Assembly: GCF_000559085.1 (NCBI RefSeq) | Contig: NZ_JALN02000001.1 | Location: forward strand, 2,728,001 to 2,792,000 | DNA from: Mycolicibacterium aromaticivorans JS19b1 = JCM 16368 | Lineage (GTDB): Bacteria > Actinomycetota > Actinomycetes > Mycobacteriales > Mycobacteriaceae | Direction: 5' to 3' | DNA length: 64,000 nt | In this document: positions 7,461 to 16,574 of the stretch, one piece after another | Position numbering within the stretch: the stretch's first letter is position 1 | How the letters are laid out: each line of letters starts with the position of its first letter | The notes under the pieces: generated by a model | What the model was told of the DNA's origin: nothing | What the model saw: the letters and a program-made list of their open reading frames with translations, nothing else | Databases searched by the model: none | Translations under genes and position numbers: made by a program

Positions 7461-7901
7461 CTACTTCGCCAGCGGAGCCAACTGCAGATGGGTGTGCGGG
7501 CCGCGGGCGAGCGCGGCCACCGCCGAGACGATGTTGCCCGCCGTGGTGACCAGCCCCTCCGGATCGCAGACCCGCAGCACGCGGGCAACCGCGGGGCCGG
7601 GGACCAGCACCCAGTCGATCCCGCGCCGCGAGCACCGCACGGTGAGGGTGTGCAGTGCCGTGAACCCGTCCGTCGCGAAGAAGTCGAGCTTCGACAGGTC
7701 GATCACGAGCTGGTGGTATCCCGAGATGTGGTCCTCGACGTAGCCGACCATGTCACCGGCATTCGACGCGTCCACCTCGCCGACTGCGGCGATGAGCAGG
7801 GTGGTCGCGCTGAGCTCTCTGGACCGGAAGGCTCCACGGTCAGTGCGGTCGCGGCCCGGGCGGGTGACAGCCAGGGGTCCCGCGGTGATGGCTGAAGTCA
7901 T
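7461..7901 (-). CDS. STAS-domain protein, anti-sigma factor antagonist-like
   Basis: 146 aa. The start ATG at 7901 follows GATGGAGG with normal spacing. The C-terminal 110 residues form a STAS domain: AVGEVDASNAGDM, then VIDLSKLDFFATDGFTAL. In SpoIIAA-type antagonists the last block is F-[IL]-D-S-x-G with a phosphorylated Ser; here the pattern is F-F-A-T-D-G, so the phospho-acceptor would be Thr and the preceding Asp is lost, as in other mycobacterial STAS proteins I recall. No anti-sigma kinase or sigma factor gene is adjacent. It probably acts in a SigF-type partner-switching network. Confidence 0.8.
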   Translation of the reverse strand: MTSAITAGPLAVTRPGRDRTDRGAFRSRELSATTLLIAAVGEVDASNAGDMVGYVEDHISGYHQLVIDLSKLDFFATDGFTALHTLTVRCSRRGIDWVLVPGPAVARVLRVCDPEGLVTTAGNIVSAVAALARGPHTHLQLAPLAK

Positions 7902-8359
7902 GGCGCCTCCATCAGTGGTACTCCGCGATGCCGGATGTGCCTGCCGAAGCTGTTCGAATAGAAGCATTGCTGCGAAAGTTCTCGAGCCCTTGCGCGCTAG
8001 CGTCTCCCGGCGGCTGTGAACTCAACCTGGGGGAAATGTACTACGGAATCAGTTGTGTGGCTACGAATTGTTGCAGATAGCTATATCGGCACTTCAACAC
8101 CGATTCAGGTGTCCCGAAAATGGGACGCGATGGTGCGGATATGGCAAATATTGACGCAGTACGAAATTGAATCCGAAGGTTTGCTGCCGAACACTCCTGT
8201 CACCGTGGCCGAGCCGGTGTCCGGTGGCGCTGGTCGGACACGATGCGCTGGTACGGGTCCGGTTGCCGACGACGGAATCCGTACCGCGCCGGCGGCGTCG
8301 GCAACGCCATCGCAGGTGCGGCGCCACCGGCCCGGCACAGTATCTTCGGGGGCAGGACT
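7902..8359. other. 458-bp divergent intergenic region between the STAS and rhomboid genes
   Basis: No convincing gene on either strand. The stretch 8020-8180 is visibly richer in A and T than its surroundings. Two inverted repeats are present: GTCCC-N6-GGGAC at 8111-8126 and GTGTCCG-N11-CGGACAC at 8217-8241. The first lies near the midpoint of the gap, about 210 bp from the STAS start, and could serve either promoter. No tRNA cloverleaf or riboswitch was recognised. Confidence 0.5.
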
Positions 8360-9223
8360 ATGAGCATCCCTTACACACCGCAAACTCCGGCGGGCACACC
8401 GACCTGTTACCGCCATCCCGACCGCCCGACCTACGTGCAATGCAGTCGCTGTGGTCGGCCGATCTGCCCTGAGTGCATGCGCAGCGCTGCGGTCGGCCAC
8501 CAATGCATCGACTGCGTGGCGGCGGCCGGGCAGAGTGTGCGCCCAGCCCGCACCGGCGCGGGCGGCATCCGGCGCGCCGGCCTGCCGTATGTGACCTATG
8601 CGCTGATCGCGGTCAATGTGGTGATGTTCGTGCTGCAGATGACGTCGAAAGATCTCCAGCGTGAGCTCGTACTCTGGGCGCCCGGCGTTGCGGGGGGTGA
8701 GTACTTCCGGCTGATCACCTCGGCGTTCATGCACTACGGCGCCATGCATCTGCTGTTCAACATGTGGGCGTTGTACGTCATCGGGCCGCCGCTCGAGGCC
8801 TGGCTGGGCCGGCTGCGGTTCGGTGCGCTGTACGGTCTCAGCGCGCTGGGGGGTTCGGTGCTGGTGTACCTGCTCGCTCCGATAGGGGCCGCCACCGCGG
8901 GCGCGTCAGGCGCGGTCTTCGGATTGTTCGGGGCGACGTTCGTGGTGGCCAAGCGCCTCAACCTCGACGTGCGCTGGGTCGTCGTGCTCATCGGGATCAA
9001 CCTGGTGCTGACGTTCACCGTGCCGTCGATCAGTTGGCAGGGCCACGTCGGCGGGTTGATCATCGGGTCGCTGATCGCGGCGGTCTACACCTACGCCCCG
9101 CGGGAACGCCGCAATCTGGTGCAGGGCGGCGTCTCCGCGGCAGTGCTGGTGGTGTTCGCGGCGCTGATCTATTGGCGCACCGCAGAGTTGATCGGTCAGT
9201 ACGGCGCGCTGATCACCGGCTGA
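8360..9223 (+). CDS. Rhomboid-family intramembrane serine protease with N-terminal B-box-like zinc finger
   Basis: 287 aa. Residues about 15-55 hold a Cys/His zinc-binding finger (CYRHPDR, CSRCGRPICPECM, HQCIDC). About six membrane helices follow, with the conserved FMHYGAMHLLFNMWALY, the catalytic Ser motif GASGAVFGLFG, and the catalytic His in GHVGGLIIG. Serine and His are both present, so the protease should be active. This matches mycobacterial Rv0110-type rhomboids. Translation probably starts at ATG 8360. It ends 1 bp before the convergent stop of the next gene. Confidence 0.9.
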   Translation: MSIPYTPQTPAGTPTCYRHPDRPTYVQCSRCGRPICPECMRSAAVGHQCIDCVAAAGQSVRPARTGAGGIRRAGLPYVTYALIAVNVVMFVLQMTSKDLQRELVLWAPGVAGGEYFRLITSAFMHYGAMHLLFNMWALYVIGPPLEAWLGRLRFGALYGLSALGGSVLVYLLAPIGAATAGASGAVFGLFGATFVVAKRLNLDVRWVVVLIGINLVLTFTVPSISWQGHVGGLIIGSLIAAVYTYAPRERRNLVQGGVSAAVLVVFAALIYWRTAELIGQYGALITG

Positions 9224-9224
9224 C

Positions 9225-9677
9225 TCAGAGCCGGGTCAGCCAGAACGGGTAGGTGAACGTCCCACCCGGTGCGCCGTCGCAGCCGACGTCGAACGACGAT
9301 TCCATGGTTCCCGACAGGGTCTTGGCATCCCAGGTGAAGACATCGCGGGTGGGGATGACCGGGCCGTAATAGATGTCGCCGCAGCGCAATCCGTCGGGAT
9401 TGTCGACGGTCATCGTGTATTGCCCGTTGTTCAGCGTCGCGATGCCGTACCAGGGGTAGGCCTTGGCGATCGGCATGGGGTTGGCCGAGACGCGGACGCA
9501 GGTCGGCGAAAATACGATCTCGCCGGGGCAGGGGGCGGCCCCCCACGCCCAGGTATGGAAGTCCCGGCGATCGGGGATGATGAAGTTGTAGTTGCCGGGC
9601 CACAGTTCTGCGGACGCCGGCGGGGCCAACGTCACCGCAGCCGCCGTGAGCGCAATGCCTATCGCCAAAGTCCGCAA
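9225..9677 (-). CDS. Small secreted protein of unknown function
   Basis: 150 aa with a clear Sec signal peptide (MRTLAIGIALTAAAVTLAPPASA, cleavage after about residue 23). The mature part is aromatic-rich, contains four Cys (APCPGE, SPTC, LRCGD, DVGCDG) that could form two disulfides, and has no recognised domain. Composition and repeated beta-rich segments resemble many mycobacterial exported hypothetical proteins. Probably a soluble cell-wall or culture-filtrate protein; function unknown. Confidence 0.75.
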   Translation of the reverse strand: MRTLAIGIALTAAAVTLAPPASAELWPGNYNFIIPDRRDFHTWAWGAAPCPGEIVFSPTCVRVSANPMPIAKAYPWYGIATLNNGQYTMTVDNPDGLRCGDIYYGPVIPTRDVFTWDAKTLSGTMESSFDVGCDGAPGGTFTYPFWLTRL

Positions 9678-9752
9678 CGCCCGGCTCCCTTCGTAGCTCC
9701 GCTGTAGAAATCTATGCCGTGCGGCCGTGAGAAATAAGCGGATTCCGCAATG

Positions 9753-10373
9753 TCACCTGGTGACCACCAGCACGTCAAGTCTGCGGGGACCGTGCACACC
9801 TTCGACCCGGTTGAGTTCGATGTCGCTGGTGGCGCTCGGTCCGGAGATGAAGGTCAGCGGTCGCCCCGGGTCCAGGGCGGCGAACGCCTGCGGGACGGTG
9901 TCGACGATCTGGTCGGTGAAGACGACGCAGATGTGATGGTCGGGGACCAGGGTCAGCGCTCGGCGGCCTTGGGTGGGGCCGGCGTCCAGGACGATGGTTC
10001 CGGTGGCCGCGACGCCCAGGGCACATCCGGTGACGACGGCGCCGGCAGCGTCGAGTTCGGTTACCGCCACAGGGTTTTCCCGGCTGTCGACGACGGTGTC
10101 GATGCCGTCGACCCACTCGGTGGGCAGTCCGGACGGTATCGCCACCCGGGTGCCCGCACCCGTCAGCGCAGCGACGGTGGCCGCGATCTCGGCGGCCTCG
10201 ACGCGCAGCACCTGGGCCTGGTATTCGGCGACAGTCCGCGCGAAGGTCTCCGCGCCACCGGGTCCGCGCGCGGGCTCCCGGTCGTAGTCGCGCGGCACCT
10301 GGACGGGCTCGGGCGGGGCTGCGGCGAGTGCCCCACGGATCCGGTCGAGGACGATGCGACGAGTCTCGTTCAT
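9753..10373 (-). CDS. lutC: Lactate utilization protein C, LUD domain
   Basis: 206 aa, LUD (DUF162) domain. Recognisable blocks include GVAATGTIVLDAGPTQGRRA and LTLVPDHHICVV near residues 120-155. The start overlaps the lutB stop by ATGA. It is the third subunit of the LutABC L-lactate oxidation complex as characterised in Bacillus. In contrast with LutB it lacks iron-sulfur Cys motifs. Confidence 0.85.
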   Translation of the reverse strand: MNETRRIVLDRIRGALAAAPPEPVQVPRDYDREPARGPGGAETFARTVAEYQAQVLRVEAAEIAATVAALTGAGTRVAIPSGLPTEWVDGIDTVVDSRENPVAVTELDAAGAVVTGCALGVAATGTIVLDAGPTQGRRALTLVPDHHICVVFTDQIVDTVPQAFAALDPGRPLTFISGPSATSDIELNRVEGVHGPRRLDVLVVTR

Positions 10374-11824
10374 CGGGACGCCTCGTCGTGGGTTCGGGCC
10401 CACCACTGCCGGAACGTCTCCGCGGGCGGCGCGGGCACGTCGCGGCTGGTGGTCCAGCGCGACGCCGGCCAGGGTAGGGCGGTGATGCGCTGATCGGCAC
10501 CCGCCGCCAGCCGCCCGGCCCCGAGGAGCTTCTCGGCTGCGGCGAATCGTCTGGGCGAGGCCATCGTCCACGCGGCGGCGCCCATCGCCAGGTCTTGACC
10601 GATCGCCCGATGGTCGTCGACCTGTGCGGCCCGCAGGTGCACCAGGATCGAGGGGATGTCGATCCGCACCGGGCACGCGTCGAAACACGCGCCGCACAGC
10701 GACGACGCGTACGGAAGCGAGGCGTTGGGGTCGTCGTGCCCGCGCGTCCCGGTCAGCTGCGGGCTCAGGATCGCGCCGATCGGGCCGGGATAGATCGAGC
10801 CATAGGCGTGGCCGCCGGTGCGTTCGTACACCGGGCAGACATTCAGGCAGGCGCTGCAGCGGATGCAGTGCAGGGCGGCGCGGCCCACCGCGTCACCGAG
10901 CGCCGCGGTGCGGCCGTTGTCCAGCAGGACCAAGTGGAACTCCTGCGGTCCGTCACCGGGATGCACACCGGTCCACATCGAGGTGTAGGGATTCATCCGT
11001 TCAGCCGTCGATGAACGCGGCAGCAGCTGCATGAACACCTCGAGGTCGGTGAACCGCGGCACCACCTTCTCGATGCCCATCACCGTGATCAGCGTCTGTG
11101 GCAGGGTCACGCACATCCGGCCGTTGCCCTCGGATTCGACGACGGCCAGTGTCCCGGTTTCGGCGACCGCGAAGTTCGCACCGCTGACGGCGACCCTGGC
11201 GGACAGGAACTTTCGACGTAGATGCGCGCGGGCCGCCATCGCGAGTACACGCGGATCGTCGGTCAGCTCACCGGCATCGGGCATCTCCCTGGCGAAGATC
11301 TCGCGGATCTCGGCACGGTTGCGGTGGATCGCCGGAACGAGAATGTGGCTGGGTGTGTCGTGCCCGAGCTGCACGATCAGCTCGGCGAGGTCGGTCTCGA
11401 TCGCTGCGATGCCTTCGGCTGCCAGATGCTCGTTGAGCCCGATCTCCTGGGTGGCCATCGACTTGACCTTGACCACCTCGTCGGCGCCCGTCTGGCGGAT
11501 CAACCCGGTCACTATGCGGTTGGCTTCGGCGGCGTCGCGCGCCCAGTGCACCACGCCGCCGCGGGCCACCATATTGGCTTCGAGCTCCTCGAGCAACTCC
11601 GGAAGCCGGGCCATCACGTCTTGCTTGAGTGCGCTGCCCGCGGCCCGCAGCTGCTCCCAGTCCGCGCATTCAGCAACGGCGGCAAGCCGTTTGGTGCGGA
11701 TGGTTCTGGTGGCGTGTCCGACGTTGCGGCGCATCTGGGTGTTGGCCAGCTCCCGTCGTGCAGCCTGCGGGAACGGTTCGGTGCCGCGCAGATTGCCGAT
11801 GCCGGGTATGCCGAGGAATGTCAT
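10370..11824 (-). CDS. lutB: Lactate utilization protein B, LUD domain plus two [4Fe-4S] clusters
   Basis: 484 aa. The N-terminal two thirds are a LUD domain; the C-terminal part carries ferredoxin-type clusters: CIRCSACLNVCPVYERTGG (about residues 320-340) and CGACFDACPVRIDIP (about 375-390). It is expected to pass electrons from lactate oxidation within LutABC at the cytoplasmic face. The ATG at 11824 overlaps the lutA stop (ATGA), and its stop overlaps lutC the same way, so all three are translationally coupled. This start gives the normal family length. Confidence 0.9.
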   Translation of the reverse strand: MTFLGIPGIGNLRGTEPFPQAARRELANTQMRRNVGHATRTIRTKRLAAVAECADWEQLRAAGSALKQDVMARLPELLEELEANMVARGGVVHWARDAAEANRIVTGLIRQTGADEVVKVKSMATQEIGLNEHLAAEGIAAIETDLAELIVQLGHDTPSHILVPAIHRNRAEIREIFAREMPDAGELTDDPRVLAMAARAHLRRKFLSARVAVSGANFAVAETGTLAVVESEGNGRMCVTLPQTLITVMGIEKVVPRFTDLEVFMQLLPRSSTAERMNPYTSMWTGVHPGDGPQEFHLVLLDNGRTAALGDAVGRAALHCIRCSACLNVCPVYERTGGHAYGSIYPGPIGAILSPQLTGTRGHDDPNASLPYASSLCGACFDACPVRIDIPSILVHLRAAQVDDHRAIGQDLAMGAAAWTMASPRRFAAAEKLLGAGRLAAGADQRITALPWPASRWTTSRDVPAPPAETFRQWWARTHDEASR

Positions 11825-12561
11825 GGCGCCTCCGTCGCGGCCAGGATCTCCGCGAGGTGGACCGTGCGCACCGCCGAACGCATCCGGCTCAGGCCGCCGC
11901 CGATGTGCATCAGGCACGAACTGTCCCCGGCCACACACACTTCGGCGCGCGAGGCGATGACTGCCGACATCTTGTCGGCCAGCATCGCGGTGGAGGTGTC
12001 GGCGTTCTTGATCGCGAAGGTGCCACCGAATCCGCAGCAGGTGTCCGCGTCGGCGAGCTCCACCAACGTCAGGCCGCGCACCTGGCGAAGCAACTCCAGA
12101 GGCTTGTCACCGACACGCAACAGCCGCAGCGAATGACAGGTCGGGTGATAGGTGACCCGGTGCGGATAGTAGGCACCGACATCGCGCACAGCGAGCACGT
12201 CGATCAACAACTCGGACAGTTCATAGGTGCGTGCCGCCAACGCCTCTGCCCGCCGCGCCAGCGCGGTGTCGCCGGCCCGGCGGGCCGCCATCGCATGCTG
12301 ATGGCGTACCGACCCGACACATGATCCGGACGGCGCGACCACCACATCGCATCCGCTGCTCTCGAACACCTCCACGTGGTGGCGGACCAAGCCGGTCGCC
12401 TGCCCGAGATAGCCGGTGTTGATGTGCATCTGACCGCAACACGTCTGGTCGCTAGGGAAGACCACCTGATGCCCGAGCCGCTCCAGCAATTCGACAGTCG
12501 CGATCGCGGCCCGCGGAAACATCGCGTCGGCCAGACAGGTCGCGAACAAGGCGATACGCAT
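11821..12561 (-). CDS. lutA: Lactate utilization protein A, CCG-domain Fe-S oxidoreductase subunit
   Basis: 246 aa with two cysteine-rich CCG domains: QTCCGQMHINTG (about residues 38-48) and ADTCCGFGGTFAIKN (about 182-196), with accompanying Cys in FATCLAD and SGSCVG. This is the GlpC/LutA fold that binds non-cubane iron-sulfur clusters. First gene of the lutABC operon. No GntR-type LutR regulator is adjacent, so control is unknown; the 155-bp gap to the divergent kup start must contain the promoter. Confidence 0.88.
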   Translation of the reverse strand: MRIALFATCLADAMFPRAAIATVELLERLGHQVVFPSDQTCCGQMHINTGYLGQATGLVRHHVEVFESSGCDVVVAPSGSCVGSVRHQHAMAARRAGDTALARRAEALAARTYELSELLIDVLAVRDVGAYYPHRVTYHPTCHSLRLLRVGDKPLELLRQVRGLTLVELADADTCCGFGGTFAIKNADTSTAMLADKMSAVIASRAEVCVAGDSSCLMHIGGGLSRMRSAVRTVHLAEILAATEAP

Positions 12562-12717
12562 CAACCCCACCGTACCGTCACAAGCGCATCGCGGGAACCG
12601 GCAGGAGGCGTATTCACGAAATGTCCGGTCAGCCCTGGCTATCCGTCGCGGACAGTTACCATTGGCCTCCACGTCGCCGGGACCCGACGCCGGGCGCACC
12701 GAGGAACGGGGTGGGGA

Positions 12718-14619
12718 GTGAGCACGGCGACCAAGGCCCGCACCGGGATAGTCATCGGTGCCCTGGGTGTGGTGTTCGGTGACATCGGCACCAGCCCCAT
12801 CTACACGGTGCAGACGCTGTTCAACCCGGGCGACCCACACCCCGTTCCGATCACCCCCGCCAACGTCTACGGCGTGGTGTCATTGATCTTCTGGTCGGTG
12901 ATGATCATCGTCACCCTCACCTACGTCACCTTGGTCATGCACGCCGACAACGACGGTGAAGGCGGCGTGATGGCACTCATCACGCTGGTGCGCAGGCTCG
13001 GACGCAGGTCCAGCCCGCGAGTCATCGCGGCGTTATCGGCGCTCGGAATCCTTGGTGCTGCATTATTTTTCGGGGACAGCATGATCACCCCCGCCATCTC
13101 GGTGCTGTCCGCGGTGGAGGGTCTCAAGGTCGTCGACCCGTCACTGTCGGAGCTGGTGGTGCCGATCACCGCGGTCATCATCGTCGGGCTGTTCGCGGTA
13201 CAGCGGCGCGGCACCGCCGCGGTGGGACGGTTCTTCGGCCCGGTGATGATCGTCTGGTTCCTGGTGATCGGCGCGTGCGGGGTGCGCGGCGTCTCCGGGC
13301 ATCCGCAGATCCTCAAGGCACTGTCGCCGACGTACGCGCTGGAGTTCATCTTCGGCCACTTCCACATCGCGTTCTTCGCGCTAGCCGCCGTCGTGCTGTC
13401 GGTCACCGGCGCCGAGGCGCTTTATGCCGACATGGGCCACTTCGGCCGTAAGGCGATAACCTGGGGCTGGCTGGGTCTCGTGCTCCCGGCTCTCGTACTC
13501 AACTACCTCGGCCAGGGTGCCCTGCTGCTGGGCAACCAGAGTGTGGTGAATGCGCCGTTCTTCCTGCTCGTGCCGCATGGCTGGGAGCTCCCGATGGCGA
13601 TATTGGCCACCGCGGCGACGGTGATCGCGTCGCAGGCGGTGATCACCGGCGCGTACTCGGTGGCCTCGCAGGCAGCGCAACTCGGCTACCTGCCGCGGCT
13701 GCGGATCGCCCACACCTCGGCGTCGTCGATCGGCCAGATCTACGTCCCGTGGATCAACGGGATGCTGATGGTGGCGGTGCTGATCCTGGTGTTCGCGTTC
13801 CGGAGTTCGGCGGCGCTGGGCTACGCCTACGGGATGGCCGTCACCGGGACGATCACCATCACCACGCTGTTGTTCCTGTACATCGCGCACACCCGGTGGC
13901 GGTGGCCGCTGTGGATGGTGGTCATCGGCGGCGGTGCACTGCTGACGGTGGACCTGATGTTCCTGGCCGCCAACCTGACCAAGCTCGTGCACGGCGCGTG
14001 GCTGCCGCTGCTGATCGGCCTGGTCACCTTCACGGTGCTGATCACCTGGCAGCGGGGCAGCGAGATCGTGGTGAGGGCCCGCGACAAAGCCGAGGGGCCG
14101 TTGCAGCCCTTCATCGAAGAGATCAACAACCACACCCCGCCCTACCCGCGGATCCCTGGGACCGCGGTGTTCCTCAACCGCGAGAGCGAGACGGCTCCGT
14201 TGTCGATGCGGGCCAACGTCGACCACAACCACGTCGTGCCCGAGCGGGCTATCATCCTGTCGATCGTCGTTCCGCCGTCGCCCCGGGTGCCCGACGGCGA
14301 GCGGATCACCGTCGACGACCTCGGTGACCCGGATGACGGCATCTATTACGTGGCAGCCCAATTCGGTTACATGGAGCGACCCGACGTCCCGGCGGCGTTG
14401 CGGTTGGTGGACCCGGCCGACGTCGGCGGCGCCATCGACCTCGACAGCACCTCCTACTTCTTGTCCAAGATCGAACTGGTTCCCGGTGATCAGCCGACGA
14501 TGGCGCCCTGGCGCAAGAGGATCTTCATCGCCACATCGTTGATGGCTGCGGATTCCGCGGGATACTTCGGGCTTCCGACCAGTCAGACGGTGCTGATCGG
14601 TTCGCGTATTCAGGTTTAG
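12718..14619 (+). CDS. kup: KUP-family potassium uptake protein
   Basis: 633 aa from a GTG start preceded by GGGGTGGGGA. The N-terminus has the KUP signature GALGVVFGDIGTSPIYT, followed by about 12 membrane helices up to residue 440 and a cytoplasmic C-terminal domain of about 190 residues. FFGDSMITPAISVLSAVEG and TGAEALYADMGHFG are typical family blocks. It is a K+/H+ symporter of the plasma membrane. The 5' leader is GC-rich and I see no match to the c-di-AMP (ydaO) riboswitch that precedes some actinobacterial kup genes. Confidence 0.93.
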   Translation: MSTATKARTGIVIGALGVVFGDIGTSPIYTVQTLFNPGDPHPVPITPANVYGVVSLIFWSVMIIVTLTYVTLVMHADNDGEGGVMALITLVRRLGRRSSPRVIAALSALGILGAALFFGDSMITPAISVLSAVEGLKVVDPSLSELVVPITAVIIVGLFAVQRRGTAAVGRFFGPVMIVWFLVIGACGVRGVSGHPQILKALSPTYALEFIFGHFHIAFFALAAVVLSVTGAEALYADMGHFGRKAITWGWLGLVLPALVLNYLGQGALLLGNQSVVNAPFFLLVPHGWELPMAILATAATVIASQAVITGAYSVASQAAQLGYLPRLRIAHTSASSIGQIYVPWINGMLMVAVLILVFAFRSSAALGYAYGMAVTGTITITTLLFLYIAHTRWRWPLWMVVIGGGALLTVDLMFLAANLTKLVHGAWLPLLIGLVTFTVLITWQRGSEIVVRARDKAEGPLQPFIEEINNHTPPYPRIPGTAVFLNRESETAPLSMRANVDHNHVVPERAIILSIVVPPSPRVPDGERITVDDLGDPDDGIYYVAAQFGYMERPDVPAALRLVDPADVGGAIDLDSTSYFLSKIELVPGDQPTMAPWRKRIFIATSLMAADSAGYFGLPTSQTVLIGSRIQV

Positions 14620-14655
14620 CTCCACGTGTCCACCCGCCGTGACTACGGTGTGCCC

Positions 14656-15864
14656 ATGACCGACTCCACGACGGTGGCGATCGTCGGCGGCGGCCCCGCC
14701 GGCATGGTGCTCGGACTGCTGTTGGCCAGAGCCGGCATCGAGGTCACCGTGCTGGAGAAGCACGCCGACTTCCTGCGCGACTTCCGCGGCGACACAGTGC
14801 ATCCCACGACCCTGCGACTTCTCGACGAGCTCGGCTTGGGCGAGCGTTTCGCGGCGTTGCCGCAGAGCAAGGTCGATCACGCCGAGTTCACCGTGGGCGA
14901 CACCTCGCTGACGATGGTGGACTTCCGCAGACTGCGCCAGCCCCACCCGTACATCGCGATGGTGCCGCAGTGGGATCTGCTCAACCTGCTCGCCGAAGCC
15001 GGTCAGGCGGAGCCGACGTACACGCTTCGGCTGTGCCACGAGGTGACCGGGCTGCTACGCAGCGGGGCCCGGGTAGCCGGGGTTACCTACACCTCGCCGG
15101 ACGGCGACGGCGAACTGCGGGCCGACCTGACTGTGGCATGCGACGGCCGGACGTCGGTCGTGCGGCAGTGCGCGGGCCTGGTGGCCCGGGATTTCCCGGT
15201 GCCGTTCGACGTGTGGTGGTTTCGGCTGCCGCGGGACAGCAGCGCCGAATACACGCTGATTCCCCGGATCGCCCCCGGACGTATGGTGATCATGATTCCG
15301 CGGGAGGGGTACTTCCAGCTCGCCTACCTGATCCCGAAGGGCAGCGACGCGCGACTGCGGGCACGCGGGCTGGACGCACTCAAGGCCGAACTGGCCGAGC
15401 TGATTCCGGAGGCCGACACCGACAGCCTGACTACGCTCGACCAGGTCAAGTTCCTCGACGTCCGACTCAACCGGCTCAGTCGCTGGCACACCGACGGACT
15501 GCTGTGTCTCGGCGATGCGGCTCACGCGATGTCCCCGGTCGGCGGCGTCGGCATCAACATGGCCGTCCAGGACGCGGTAGGCGCGGCGACACTGCTGGCC
15601 GGCCCGCTGCGGCGCGGCGCTGTGACCGACCGCGACCTGGCCGCTGTCCGTAAGCGCCGATTGCCGCCCGCCGCGGTCACCCAGGCCGTGCAATGCCTGT
15701 TGCACAAGCGGCTGGTGGCGCCGATTCTGAACGGGCACAACGCCGATCCGCCGGCGGCGATCACCGCGCTGATCCGGCGGTTGCCATGGCTCTCGGTGAT
15801 CCCGGCCTACCTGGTCGGTGTCGGGGTGCGACCCGAGCACGCCCCCGCGTTCGCTCGCCGCTAG
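14656..15864 (+). CDS. FAD-dependent aromatic-ring hydroxylase-type monooxygenase
   Basis: 402 aa, PHBH-fold class A flavoprotein. The Rossmann motif is VAIVGGGPAGMVLGLLLARAG at the N-terminus, the DG motif is LTVACDGRTSVVRQ (about 165), and the GD motif is LLCLGDAAHAMSPVGGVG (about 280). Such enzymes use NAD(P)H and O2; several related ones act on phenols or quinones. I prefer ATG 14656 over an earlier in-frame codon because the FAD motif then starts near residue 7. It begins 36 bp after kup and may be co-transcribed. Substrate unknown. Confidence 0.85.
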   Translation: MTDSTTVAIVGGGPAGMVLGLLLARAGIEVTVLEKHADFLRDFRGDTVHPTTLRLLDELGLGERFAALPQSKVDHAEFTVGDTSLTMVDFRRLRQPHPYIAMVPQWDLLNLLAEAGQAEPTYTLRLCHEVTGLLRSGARVAGVTYTSPDGDGELRADLTVACDGRTSVVRQCAGLVARDFPVPFDVWWFRLPRDSSAEYTLIPRIAPGRMVIMIPREGYFQLAYLIPKGSDARLRARGLDALKAELAELIPEADTDSLTTLDQVKFLDVRLNRLSRWHTDGLLCLGDAAHAMSPVGGVGINMAVQDAVGAATLLAGPLRRGAVTDRDLAAVRKRRLPPAAVTQAVQCLLHKRLVAPILNGHNADPPAAITALIRRLPWLSVIPAYLVGVGVRPEHAPAFARR

Positions 15865-15906
15865 GCGCGGCCGCGGCGAGAGACCCTGCCCCTCACCTTA
15901 TTTCGT

Positions 15907-16527
15907 TCACGAGAAGTTCGGAACCAGGGCACGCAGCAGGTACTGCTCGACAAAGAGTCTTTTGGCGTCGACAGGACGATGCCGCCACGCGGGAGCGAGC
16001 AGGAACAACGACGCGGTGTGCAGCCAGCGCGCGGTCTCCCGCTGGTCGAGTTCGGCGTGCAAACTGCCGGCCGCCTGCCATCGTTGGAACAGCGGACCGT
16101 AATGCCGCAGTACGACGTCGACGATCTGCTCGGAGCCGATCTCGAGTGCCGTCGCCACCGCCGTACTTTCACCCGACATCAGGGCCTCGTTCATCGCGTT
16201 GCCGACCACGGACTGGACTGGAACCAACATCAGTTCCTGGATCGAGGCCGATGCGTCGTCGGGCTGCGGTAGCGATGCGACGTGCGCGGCCAGCGCGGCG
16301 TCGATCCGGGTCAGCAGCAGCCCCAGCAGAAGGTCGTCGCGGGACGGGAAATAGCGGTACACCGTCGAGCGGACCACGCCGGCTTCGGCGGCCACTTCAG
16401 CCATCCGGATCTGGGTGTTGCCCCGGCGCACGATGCACCGGCTTGCCGCTTCGAGCAGCCGGTGGCGCGCCTCATCGCCGGCAAGCAGTGCCCGGTCGGA
16501 GCGCACGGGACGACCCGTTGTTCCCAT
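15907..16527 (-). CDS. TetR-family transcriptional regulator
   Basis: 206 aa. N-terminal helix-turn-helix RMAEVAAEAGVVRSTVYRYFPSRDDLL (residues about 40-67), then an all-helical ligand domain. It lies 47 bp downstream of the SDR gene at 16575-17327 on the same strand, so they probably form an operon, and the palindrome at 17363-17381 is a likely operator. That would couple its level to the SDR and the divergent dehydrogenase. Confidence 0.85.
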   Translation of the reverse strand: MGTTGRPVRSDRALLAGDEARHRLLEAASRCIVRRGNTQIRMAEVAAEAGVVRSTVYRYFPSRDDLLLGLLLTRIDAALAAHVASLPQPDDASASIQELMLVPVQSVVGNAMNEALMSGESTAVATALEIGSEQIVDVVLRHYGPLFQRWQAAGSLHAELDQRETARWLHTASLFLLAPAWRHRPVDAKRLFVEQYLLRALVPNFS

Positions 16528-16574
16528 TCGCCAGATCGTACGACCCAGCGCAAGGACGTCTCCGCAATCACTCG

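Noticed and set aside
12562..12717. Possible c-di-AMP (ydaO) riboswitch upstream of kup
   Set aside because: Checked the leader for the conserved ydaO elements and found none; the region is simply GC-rich.
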